Source of the DNA: Anodontia alba
Taxonomy: Eukaryota; Mollusca; Bivalvia; Lucinida; Lucinidae
NCBI GenBank assembly: GCA_964016985.1
Contig: OZ024828.1
Span: 6,600,610-6,664,609 of the forward strand
Direction of reading: 5' to 3'
Length of the DNA: 64,000 nt
Shown here: positions 21,385 to 30,891 of the stretch, one piece after another
How positions within the stretch are numbered: position 1 is the stretch's first letter
How the letters are laid out: every line of letters begins with the position of its first letter
Translations under genes and position numbers: made by a program
The notes under the pieces: generated by a model
The model's input: the letters and a program-made list of their open reading frames with translations, nothing else
Databases searched by the model: none
Told to the model about the DNA's origin: nothing

Positions 21385-21560
21385 CCCTTAAATTGCATAC
21401 TACGACTGTTGCAGAATACTGATGTCAATTTCATTTTTTCTCTTATTTAATCAGAGAATTTTATGCGATTCATCCGCTGGCAAATAGTTCATATGAAATG
21501 CTTAGTCTGGTTTTCTCTGCAAAATAATGGAGAATTCTGAATATCGTCTGCTTTAAAATT
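21385..21560. mobile_element. Hairpin family D variant
   Basis: Arms around TTTATGCGATTCATCCGCTG and AAATAGTTCATATGAAATGC, with a TATCGTCTGCTTTAAAATTT right border. Diverged. Confidence 0.5.
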
Positions 21561-21764
21561 TGCACGGCGCTATAAAGATATTACTAGCATCGGACTACAT
21601 TTTGAGCGGACACATATTTCAGTGGTAGTGAAAGCCGAATGCAACTTGAAAACGCGTATGTCAGCAAGGAATGACAGGTTGAATCTGTCATTAAAAAGGG
21701 CCCTAACTGGGCATGTAATGCTATGATACTTTTGCACTGCCTTTAATGCAAGAATATATAGAGG

Positions 21765-22240
21765 AATTTTCTTTTTTCATTAAATGAATTGAAAACACAA
21801 TTTTCACGAGTGGCAGCAGTTTTCAAAACATGTGATGAAATATGAATGAACTGAAAACATCAGAATTTTCATGAGTGCGTAGCACAAGTTGAAATTCTTC
21901 TGTTTTCAATACGAGATGAAATATCTTTGGTATTCGCCTACAAAAATGTATTTTTCTTTATTTCTTATGTTTTTAAGTAGAAATTACGCACGTCAGAACA
22001 TGCTTCAAAATTATCTCACGTCCTCGGTTCGAACTAGTATCTGTGGGTATCTGGAGCATTACTTTTGAAAAGTGTTCTACATATTAAACCATTCCAAAAC
22101 CATTTTATCCTAAATTTTTTTTCACTGTTTACTACAGTGAAAATATAAATCATCAATCAGATGTGAATTGATACAGTATCTTTTAACTTGTGACTGATAT
22201 CAGTTTTATTTAATTGATATTCAGTGTGATTTCACTTCTT
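21765..22240. mobile_element. Family F long-TIR element, strongly diverged copy
   Basis: CAGAATTTTCATGAGTGCGT and ACGAGATGAAATATCTTTGG match family F arms, and CACTGTTTACTACAGTGAAA then ATCAGATGTGAATTGATACA match its inner border. This copy is degraded compared with 24771-26272. Confidence 0.45.
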
Positions 22241-22256
22241 CTAGGTATAAAATAAA

Positions 22257-22767
22257 ATGATGAACTCATTACTAATGTTTGACAACGACACCATCACTAT
22301 CAATAAGGACTGCTTTGTAGGCTGCATGAAAGATTTGTATTGTCAAAAGAAGTTTGACCCAGACACTTTAAGCTTTGATCAGGTCAGAGCCTTAACAATT
22401 GGCAAGAAGAGTTCAGTTTCCATTACTGGGCAGACTACAAAAGACCCAAAAAGATGGCTTCCACCAGAATCTGCTATTCGCCGGTTGGCTGACATTGTTC
22501 AGCTGCAGATTGATTATCTGCTGATTGCAGATTTTCATGAGAAAGAGCTTCCAGACCTCAGTTCCAGACTTCCTTGGCAAAGGCTGTCTGGTGAAAAAAG
22601 ATGGCCACATTGAATATGACTTCGGGCCAGATGCTCATTTTTCATCCATAGAGACTTTACCGGTGGTCTCCGAGATGGTAGAATCAAAGAAGAGAGGAAA
22701 TGAGGATACTCCTCAGGCTGGTGCCAGAAGGAAACGACCCTTAACATCAACACCTGCGAAGAAATAA
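22257..22767 (+). pseudogene. Unrecognised coding remnant or exon, frame broken once
   Basis: A 118-codon frame starts ATGATG at 22257 and stops at 22611-22613. A second frame (to 22767) continues with a lysine/arginine-rich tail (SKKRGNEDTPQAGARRKRPL) that looks like a nuclear localisation signal. Codon use and composition look more like a gene than the surrounding AT-rich DNA. A strong splice acceptor (TTCACTTCTTCTAG) ends at 22243, 13 bases before the ATG, so this could be a terminal exon. The two frames can be explained by one 13-bp insertion: TTCCAGAC occurs twice, at 22549-22556 and 22562-22569. Without one repeat and the CTCAG between them the frames would be continuous (about 166 codons). 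I do not recognise the family. It has no transmembrane segment or signal peptide. A tRNA-SINE follows directly. Confidence 0.45.
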
Positions 22768-22768
22768 C

Positions 22769-22769
<1 letters not shown>

Positions 22770-22802
<33 letters not shown>

Positions 22803-23042
22803 CAACTTTATTTATAGAGGGTAACACATTTAGTTAACTAGTACTAATCTTCCATGTGATCCTCTTTTTTCCTGGATAGAAACCAGTTCTAAGCAATGTG
22901 GATAAAGTTTCTTGCTCAAGGAACTAACACTTGATGTTAGTAGGGATCGAACCCGGTACTTCTCGATCTCGAGTCCGACGCTTTACCACTGCACCACAGC
23001 GCTCCACTTACCACTGCACCACAGCGCTCCACAAAACATTTA
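22770..23042 (-). mobile_element. tRNA-derived SINE of a second type (minus strand)
   Basis: On the minus strand a tRNA-like head (TGGTGCAGTGGTAAAGCGTC; B box GGGTTCGATCCC) is followed by TTCCTTGAGCAAGAAACTTT, TATCCACATTGC and a long AT-rich body ending in a (TTA)n tail (22770-22800 on the plus strand). The head is partly duplicated: TTACCACTGCACCACAGCGC occurs twice at 22982-23032. The conserved CTTGAGCAAGAAACTTTATC segment is like the central domains of animal tRNA SINEs. Confidence 0.75.
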
Positions 23043-23589
23043 ACTGTTAAAGGCAGGCTAAAATGGAGAGAAACTAGCTCAAAGTTATCATTTGTGCCCC
23101 AACGACCCACAAGGTTAAGAAGAGAATGAAGTGAAGTAAAGTGGAGCAACTAGTATCTGGCTAGGAGAGAGAGACAGACATTCAGAGTACATACATCAGT
23201 TTTAATGCTCAAATCTTGAAGATAATGTACATCGATACAGTAAAACAAATGATGTTTTTTGTTGAGAATTTGACTTGTGATTGGGCAAAACAGAATTTGA
23301 TCATTTGGATTTCCGAAATTTGGGTAAAAAACTACTTATTCAAAGTCATATGATGATTCTAGAAATGGTCATCAACAGACATCGTACTTAACATGTAACT
23401 GGCAATGCAGGCCAGTGCACGGATGCATTTTTGTAAGGGTGGAGATTGGTGTTGATTTAGGATCCACTTAGTTGGGCAAGTTATTTCAAAATCATGGAGT
23501 TTTTTCACCAGAACTGAGTTTACACCCCTAAAGTTAGCCTCAAAATCCATTTTTTGTTGTTGTTTTGTTTTTGTTTTTTGATTATTTTT
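23043..23589. other. Unassigned spacer
   Basis: No recognised gene or repeat boundary. Confidence 0.4.
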
Positions 23590-23665
23590 ACTTTTTTTGT
23601 GGGGGAGGGAGGGAGCGAAGGGGGAAAGGGAGGGGGCGAAGGGGGAAAGGGGTGGAGGGTGTTTT
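23590..23665 (+). repeat. G-rich tract, G-quadruplex-prone
   Basis: GGGGGAGGGAGGGAGCGAAG, GGGGGAAAGGGAGGGGG and a repeated GCGAAGGGGGAAAGGG give many G3-5 runs with 1-4 base spacers over about 70 bp. A second-order direct repeat, GCGAAGGGGGAAAGG, is visible. Confidence 0.7.
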
Positions 23666-23867
23666 GTTTAAGCATTTTTGAAATTACCTAAAAGATGCAC
23701 CCAATTAAAGATTGTGCACAGGCTTTTACGCTTTTACACAAGCTCATTTAAGCACAGTCAATACCCAAGGACCCTTTTGCATGGCGCCTCTCAAAAGCGA
23801 ATTGAAAATAATTTTATCATGCAAGGTATTTACATTAATTAGTGTTCAGTATGTGCTGGCCTTTCTA

Positions 23868-24110
23868 TAGCCTAGCTACTAGGCCAATATATAAGTATGT
23901 TTGTCACTTTTTGTTTACTTATAATTATTTTTTTTTTTTCATTTACATTCTACTTTTTGATTCAATGTTTAGCTAGTCTATGGGTGAACTTTTCTTCTGT
24001 GGTTGTCTCTGAAATATTAGAAATCCAGACCATATTATCTGTAGACTAGCCACAGAGCTCAATAAGCCAAAAAAATATATATGTATATTTCTAAGCCTTG
24101 GGCAAGGCTA
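23868..24110 (+). mobile_element. Family H MITE, copy 1 (9-bp duplication)
   Basis: A 243-bp element with short inverted ends TAGCCTAG and CAAGGCTA. The flanks GCCTTTCTA (23859-23867) and GCGTTTCTA (24111-24119) differ at one base, an old 9-bp target duplication. The partner copy is inverted at 40579-40813. A 9-bp duplication fits MULE-type mobilisation. Confidence 0.75.
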
Positions 24111-24770
24111 GCGTTTCTATTGAGTGTTTAATAGAATTTGAGAGGTCATGTGGTTTTGCAGGTCTTGCAGTATTACATGCAATAGTCTGTTGCAAATATT
24201 ATTGTGCATAGATTCGTATATATTTGCAATCCATACTTTAAAAAACTGCCCAGATATATACATGTCACATAAATTTCAGTAATCTAGTTGCATTTAACAC
24301 TGAAGACTACAAACCCACCAAACTGAACCTTTTATTTTTGACTTTAAAGAGTAACAAGGGGAATTGACCATTTTATGCCTAGCATCCCAAAAAGGGGCAT
24401 AGGCAAACAGTGCAGGCCCAAATCATATGCAGCAAAATGTGACGTGTAATCACTGTTTGCATGAAAAAAAAAAAAAAAAAAAATCTGCAGTTAATGATAA
24501 AATGACATTTTCCTTATTATCTCAGAAACAAATAATGAAATTTTTGCAGAGTAAATGGCATTTGTATTTTTATCTTGTACATAACTAATTCCATTTACAT
24601 TTTAGGATAAAAAAAAAAGATTTTTTTTTAAAAAAGCACGCTTTGGTCAGTTTTTGCCCATTTATTTTTAATGGCAGTATATGTATTTATGTAATAGCCA
24701 CAGAATGGTTATTCTTTACCTCTGCACATGGCAATTTCAATGATTATTTGCCTTATGAATAATTGCATAC
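24111..24770. other. Unassigned spacer
   Basis: A family L fragment (GCAAACAGTGCAGGCCCAAA) lies near 24402, and there are A and T runs near 24460-24480 and 24610-24640. No gene. Confidence 0.4.
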
Positions 24771-26272
24771 ATAGAGGATATTTACTCTTTTGCTGTGAAT
24801 ACCATAAATATTGTCATCGAGTGTAATGAAAAACATCAGTATTTTCACGAGTGCGAAGCACGAGTGAAAATTTGAATGTTTTCATTACACGAGATGAAAA
24901 TTTTATGGTATTCACTGAAAAAGAGTAAATTTTCTTTTTATTTTATTTTTTACACGCCACTGCACGTTTCTGACGTCATATCTAACGTCACCAAACAAAA
25001 CATGAACGTCATGGCGTCGACGTTCAGTGCTTAACATGCGAAACGCTGGAGAGACAAAATCAAAAAGTTTCGGCAAATCAAAATAATATTGATACCAAAA
25101 TGTTCCTTACATTCTAACTAAGAAAATGCATACCAACACTTGATACTTTAGTTAAGAAACAAAGAAGGTAGAGGTGTTCAAAAATCTGAAGTGGAGTTAA
25201 GATCCACATCTGAAACAATGAAGAAAACCGAAGTCGCCCAAAGCGAGGAGTGAAAATATAAATCGTATCAGTCACTATAGTGAAATGATACGAAATCATT
25301 TCACTAGTGATTGATACCAGTTTTATTTTCACCTGATATACATTGATTTCACCGCTAACAATAAAATAAAAGCTTTTGTGTAAGTGTAACTGTGCAAATG
25401 TTTTAAGCAGCATATTTTTTCCACACTGCAGTGAATAGGATTAACATATGTATATACATGTAACTAAATACAATGGAACCTCTACTAAGCAGCCACCCAG
25501 GGGAATGGTCAATTTTGGCTGCTTAATGGAGGTGGCTGCTGAGCAGAGGTACTCACTCATGGGCAGTTTTGAGACAGCTGGAGGACTGATATAGCCCAAA
25601 TGGTGGGCTGTTAGTGAAATACACAATATGATTATGATACTCATTCAGCATAGTGGTATCTATCTATATATATATTTATTTTATTGTCAACGGTGAAATC
25701 AGTGTATATCTGGTGAAAATAAAAGTGGTATCAATCACTAGTGAATTGATATCTTATCATTTCACTATAGTGACTGATGCGATTTATATTTTCACTCCTC
25801 GCTTTGGACGACTTCGCTTTTCTTCACTGTTTCAGAAGTCGATGTTACTTCCACTTCAGATTTTTGAACAGCTCTAACTTCTTTGTTTCTGAACTAAACT
25901 ATCAAGTGTTGGTATGCTTTTTCTGAGTTAGAATGTAAGGAACATTTTGGTATCAAAATTATTCTGATTCGCCGAAACTTTTTTTGTTTTTGTCTCTCCA
26001 GCGGTTCACATGTTAAGCACTGGGCGTCGACGCCATGACGTTCTTTTTATGTTTGGTGACGTTATTTATGTCAGAAACGCGCATTGACGTGTAAACAATA
26101 AATAAAAAGAAAATTTACTCTTTTTCAGTGAACACAAAAAACATTTTCATCTCGTGTAATGAAAACATTTACATTTTCACTCGTGCTCCGCACTCGTGAA
26201 AATACTGATGTTTTCATTACACTCGATGAAAATATTTTTGGTATTCACAGCAAAAGAGTAAATATCCTCTAT
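24771..26272. mobile_element. Family F foldback element with terminal inverted repeats of about 0.6 kb
   Basis: The left arm (24771-25380) and right arm (25660-26272) are reverse complements with scattered mismatches. Outer ends are ATAGAGGATATTTACTC. Inner hallmarks are TCACGAGTGCGAAGCACGAG, GACGTCAT near 24975, GGAGAGACAAAATCAAAAAG, and a palindromic CACTATAGTGAAATGATACG stretch. The 280-bp centre contains an unrelated pogo-like fragment (AATGGAACCTCTACTAAGCA mirrored by TGCTGAGCAGAGGT). There is no transposase. A single-arm copy is at 50985-51592. Confidence 0.75.
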
Positions 26273-27596
26273 TTATTTATTACCTGTAACATGCCAAATT
26301 GTCCAAAATAACAATTATATATTGTTTATTCTGATCAATTTTTAGAATAAAAATCACTGTTTGCTCAAGAAGTATTCAGAAGTATACCATAATAACACTA
26401 AGTATTGGGATAGATAGCCCTTTGCAAACTGTGTAGACCCAGATCAGACGCCGCAGTACCCAACGTCAGATCGGACGCCGCAGAACGCAGTGTCTGATCA
26501 GGATCTCCGCTGTTTGCCATATTTCATCATTTCTTCGAATTATGAGCGACCCACACCAAACTCTTCGGCGACTTCAATTTTCATCCACCTTACAGATTGG
26601 ATCAACTCAAAATAATTGAAATAATCCTGAAAGGGCCGTAAATTGCAAATAAATAAATTTTTATGGTGTTTTGTATTCAACCTGAAATCAGGCATTTGAT
26701 CCTTTTCTCTTGCATCGGTTCAAACACTAGAAACATTTTCTTTTTTTTTCATAAAAATGTTTCTGTATTTCTGTACATGTTGAATATAGCAGTTTGCCAA
26801 GTGCATAAAGACAAAACAAAAGGTAAAATATATGTAATGATATAAGAATATATGGAATAAATTCTATGAATTTCTTTACATGTTTTTTTTTTTTTTTTTT
26901 TTTCCTGTCTTCCTCACACAGTGGCAATTACAGCCTCTAGTCAACAAATGCTTCGCTGCAGATCTGATAATGATTCTTTAAGGTAGTATATGCTAACAGT
27001 TGTAGAGCAGAAAACTCATTAAAGTATTCCAAAGATATCATGAGAAAGTGAAGCTATTAATGTACAGTTATAATAACACCCCTGAATGATGAGGAGGTCA
27101 AATGATTCTGGAGCTTTCTGAACCTTGTGAGCCGGACTGCTATGTGCTTCAGATGTGAAACAAGCATTAATCAACAAAACTAAATGGTAATAATCAAGAA
27201 AAGAGATAACAATAATACATAAAAAAGTAATTATTTGACATGGCTTTTTATAATAGAGGCCAGACTGTATAAAAATGTTGAATGTTAATTGGCATAGGAC
27301 TAACATGGAACTCAGTTCTGGTGACAAGCTCATAGATCTGCACAGTCTGGTCGGGGTGTTTCCTACTTACAGATGGGATTCTACATATAAAGATGGTCAT
27401 TGGTAATGACTTTCCATTATCATTGCAATCCAGTGCTAGTGGCTGTACTCAAGTGAATGTCACATACTGATCTGTTGAAATGCAGTGTGTGAGTACCTAC
27501 GACCATAATCAGACTGCAGAGGTTGTTGAAAAGATATACAGTCTGATCTGGTGCCATTTTTATATCTGACATTTCTGTAGCCTGCTAATTTTTGTT
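26273..27596. other. Spacer with a family L palindrome, otherwise unassigned
   Basis: Positions 26418-26522 hold a family L palindrome in which the GTAGACCCAGATCAGACGCC arm is followed by a second ATCGGACGCCGCAGAACGC phrase. The rest has A/T runs (26883-26903) and no recognisable gene. Minus-strand frames near 27019-27333 have no domain. Confidence 0.45.
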
Positions 27597-27625
27597 CAGT
27601 CATTAACCTTTACCACTCTCTGGGC
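27597..27625. mobile_element. Hairpin family D, left fragment split by the gypsy element
   Basis: CATTAACCTTTACCACTCTC followed by TGGGC is the normal left border of family D. The element resumes at 32558 (TAAATTAACAGATGCCAAAT). The gypsy element lies between. Confidence 0.75.
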
Positions 27626-27811
27626 TGTAATGTTTGTGGGCTATGAGACACTCAGAACAATGTATGATTATACAACTTTAATATGTGATTACTAAACAGC
27701 TACACTACATAACAGACACAACTCTAAGACTGACCCAGTATCAAAGCAACAGAAAAACTATACTTCCAATTATAAGGTATTATAGACTTGCTGAAAGTAC
27801 ATTTCTTTACA
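27626..27811 (-). repeat. 3' LTR of the gypsy element
   Basis: 186 bp, nearly identical to 32367-32552; the only difference seen is C versus T in GACTGACCCAGTATC. It is preceded on the minus strand by the polypurine tract. Confidence 0.92.
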
Positions 27812-28392
27812 TCTCCCTCTTTAAAGTTTTTATTTTATCAATTTACTTATTTATTATTTTTAAATTAAGAGTAAAATTTTCTATCCGCTTTACTGCAAGT
27901 CTATGGAAGTTTTTGTCTCACAATGTTTTTCTTGTTTGTTTCAAGCTAATTTCTGTTTATCTAAGATAACAAAATTTTATCAGGAACATATGTCTGGGCT
28001 ATTTTCAAAAAACAATTAACAATGAAAATGGTCCTTCTTTATCATTAAGAGGAAATTAATGGTCAGATTGCTTACACTTGTTCAAGACAAAAAACAATAA
28101 AACATATAATTACCAGGGTGTGCTGACTTTTCTTACAAATGAAAGTTGCAAATAATTGGATATAATCAGGAAACAGCATTTTTCCCTATTCTCTGATATA
28201 TCAGTAATAAAGGTATCTTATGGCTCAAAAGCAAAATGCAATATTGCTCCAAAGCAAAAATGTACCTTATGTCACTTTAAAAAGTTTTCCTGATAATTCT
28301 TTGTTTTACCGTAATATATGTAAAGATTACGTATCTTTACCACTTTTAATTACATATGGGGATTATTGTGCCCCATTAATCCAAACTTAGAA

Positions 28393-30891
28393 TCACTTCA
28401 TCACATAATCATCAAAACGCATTGGCATTTTCACTTGTCTGCCACTTGAAGTGTATTTCTTTGAATCACTCTGCGAAATATTTGATGAGGGTTGTTCAAC
28501 AAAGTTTGAACTGTTCTTTGATGAAATGTTCTCCTGACAGTCGTAGAAGATTTCAGGCTCTTCACTGCGGTTTTCCGATGTTTTTAACAGATGTCTCCTG
28601 TTTCTTCTAAGTTTCTGTCCTTTTTCAGTTTGTATTACATAAGATCTAGGTGTGTCGGCTCTCTGTTCGACTGTTCCTGGTTCCCATTTATTTTCATTTC
28701 TCACACGAATCTGATCACCTGGATTAAGTTGGGGTAGGGATTTTGCTCCACGATCATAATAATACTTTTGAATATGCTGCCTTTCATTCAGCGCATTCTG
28801 CACATTTGCTCCATCATGGTACTGAGGTTTAAGAAGTGAATCATTCACAGGTAATTGTGTTCGAGTCCTTCTTCCCATTAACAGTTGTGAAGGAGACAAA
28901 TTTATGCCTTCTATGGGAGTATTTCTGTATTCCAGTATTGCTAAATACGGATCAGAGTTTGATTTCTTTGCCTTTTTCAGTACGTTTTTACAAATTTGAA
29001 CATATTTTTCAATAAATCCCATACTTTGTGAATACCTTGGTGAGGATGTAACATGTTCAAATCCATAATTTTCAGCAAATTCTTTAAATTGTTCACTTGC
29101 AAAAGCAGGTCCATTGTCACTTTTCAGGATTTTCGGTATTCCCCATCTTGAGAAATTTTCTTTCAAGACATTTATTACGCTTTTGCTTGAACTACTGGCT
29201 ATTTTCTTTACCTCAAAGAATTTAGAGTAATAACATGCCAGTACTATGTAAGTGTCTTTGTCAAGTTCAAATAAGTCTGTTGCACATATTTCCCATGGCT
29301 TACTTGGTATTTCATGAGGAATCATGGGTTCCTTAGCCTGTGCACTTTTAAATTCATTACATATTGCACATTGGCTTACTATGTCTTTTATCTGTGCAGC
29401 CATTCCTTGCCAATAGAACACATCTTTGGCTCTGCTTATGCATTTATTAATTCCAAGGTGGCTTTTCTGGTGAATCTGTTCAATTACATTTTTCTGCATG
29501 GATTTAGGAATAATTACTTTTTCACCTTTCAACATCAGTCCTTCAAAATACGAAATCTCATCTCTGAAATTCCAATAATGAGTGATGCGCGGATTTATTT
29601 CCTTTTTGTTTTCAGGCCATCCCCTTAGAACTGTGTCTTTCAGAATATTTAATTCCATGTCTTTAAGCGTTTCCTCTTTCAATTCTGAAAGTTTTCTCTG
29701 CGAGCAAGGAAGATTTTCTATAGAGAAAATACTATAGTCGGAATCACAGATAGGACTTTCATCCTGCGAAACACATGCTCTACTCAAAGTGTCTGCTATC
29801 CATAACTCACGACCGCTTTTATAATGTACTCGTAAGTCATATTTCTGCACTTTCAACATCATTCTTTGTATTCTAGGTGGCATTTGAGCTAAAGGCTTTT
29901 TGAATATGCTCTCTAAAGGTCTATGATCAGTTTCAACATGTATAGGACCCTTGGCATATATGTATTCATGAAACTTTGTTGCTCCAAATACTATTGCTGC
30001 CATCTCTTTCTCTATCTGAGCATAGTTCTGTTCAGATTTGTTCAATGCCCGGGATGCATATGCCACTGGATGTCCATTCTGAAGAATACATGCACCTAGT
30101 GCATCCTTTGAACTATCTACAGATAACAATACATCTTCATTTTCATCATAAAACTGTAATACAGGTGCTGTTGTGATAGCCTTTTTTAGTTCATTGAAGC
30201 TTTTCTTTTGGGAGTCTTCCCAATGCCATTCAACATTTTTCTCCAAAAGCTGTCTCAGAGGCTGATTTATACCTGATAAGTTTGAAATAAACTTTCCAAG
30301 GTAATTAACTGTACCCATGAACCTTTGTAGCTCTTTTTTATTCCTTGGTTCTGGTATTTCCATTATTGCTCTTACTTTTTCAGAACTTGGCTTCAACCCT
30401 TCAGTACCAAATGTATGTCCAACATAAGCTACTTCTGACAGCCCTATTTTACATTTGCTTTTGTTCAGTTTCATATTGGCTTGTTTTATTCTGTCTAAAA
30501 CAGCACAAAGACGCTCATTATGCTCTTTTTTATCTTTTCCCCAGATCAATATGTCGTCGGCAATAACTTCACAACCTTCAATATTTTCCAGTATTTGTGA
30601 AACTGCTCTTTGGAAGACTTCACTCGAGCTTTTTATTCCGAACGGCAATCTAAGATATTTATATCTTCCAAATGGGGAATTAAATGTAGTGTACGTCTGA
30701 GAATCTCTAGTGATTTTTATTTGCCAATATCCATTTGATGCATCTAAAACACTGTATATTTTAGCATTTTTCACCTTTGCTGCGACTTCTTCAACAGTTT
30801 TCATTGGAAAGTGTTCTCTTAGGATACTCTTATTTAGCTCCCTTGGGTCTAAACATAGTCGTACATCTTTATTTGTTTTTTTCCACCACAA
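28393..30891 (-). CDS. pol: Gypsy Pol: reverse transcriptase, RNase H, integrase
   Basis: 832 codons, no internal stop. The RT has the first catalytic Asp in VLDASNGYWQ (about residue 50) and the IADD box (110-113). RNase H has Asp259 (SVDSS), an Glu near 294-296 and Asp322 (ETDHRP), followed by the WIADTLSRA motif. Integrase has an HHCC zinc-binding set (His474, His478, Cys508, Cys511) and a DDE core at Asp539, Asp592 and Glu628, the last two separated by 35 residues as expected. The tail is basic and polar, with no chromodomain recognised. The N-terminal fingers of RT are encoded in the preceding frame, so the annotated Met is not a real start. The two frames overlap by 23 bases and this frame is +1 relative to gag. 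All catalytic residues look intact. Together these enzymes would copy the element RNA and insert the cDNA. Confidence 0.93.
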   Translation of the reverse strand: MWWKKTNKDVRLCLDPRELNKSILREHFPMKTVEEVAAKVKNAKIYSVLDASNGYWQIKITRDSQTYTTFNSPFGRYKYLRLPFGIKSSSEVFQRAVSQILENIEGCEVIADDILIWGKDKKEHNERLCAVLDRIKQANMKLNKSKCKIGLSEVAYVGHTFGTEGLKPSSEKVRAIMEIPEPRNKKELQRFMGTVNYLGKFISNLSGINQPLRQLLEKNVEWHWEDSQKKSFNELKKAITTAPVLQFYDENEDVLLSVDSSKDALGACILQNGHPVAYASRALNKSEQNYAQIEKEMAAIVFGATKFHEYIYAKGPIHVETDHRPLESIFKKPLAQMPPRIQRMMLKVQKYDLRVHYKSGRELWIADTLSRACVSQDESPICDSDYSIFSIENLPCSQRKLSELKEETLKDMELNILKDTVLRGWPENKKEINPRITHYWNFRDEISYFEGLMLKGEKVIIPKSMQKNVIEQIHQKSHLGINKCISRAKDVFYWQGMAAQIKDIVSQCAICNEFKSAQAKEPMIPHEIPSKPWEICATDLFELDKDTYIVLACYYSKFFEVKKIASSSSKSVINVLKENFSRWGIPKILKSDNGPAFASEQFKEFAENYGFEHVTSSPRYSQSMGFIEKYVQICKNVLKKAKKSNSDPYLAILEYRNTPIEGINLSPSQLLMGRRTRTQLPVNDSLLKPQYHDGANVQNALNERQHIQKYYYDRGAKSLPQLNPGDQIRVRNENKWEPGTVEQRADTPRSYVIQTEKGQKLRRNRRHLLKTSENRSEEPEIFYDCQENISSKNSSNFVEQPSSNISQSDSKKYTSSGRQVKMPMRFDDYVMK

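Noticed and set aside
30869..30891. Programmed -1 ribosomal frameshift in the gypsy (a canonical A-AAA-AAC heptamer is present in the gag frame).
   Set aside because: Pol lies in the +1 frame relative to gag, so a -1 slip would not enter it. The break is also inside RT, not at a gag/pol border.
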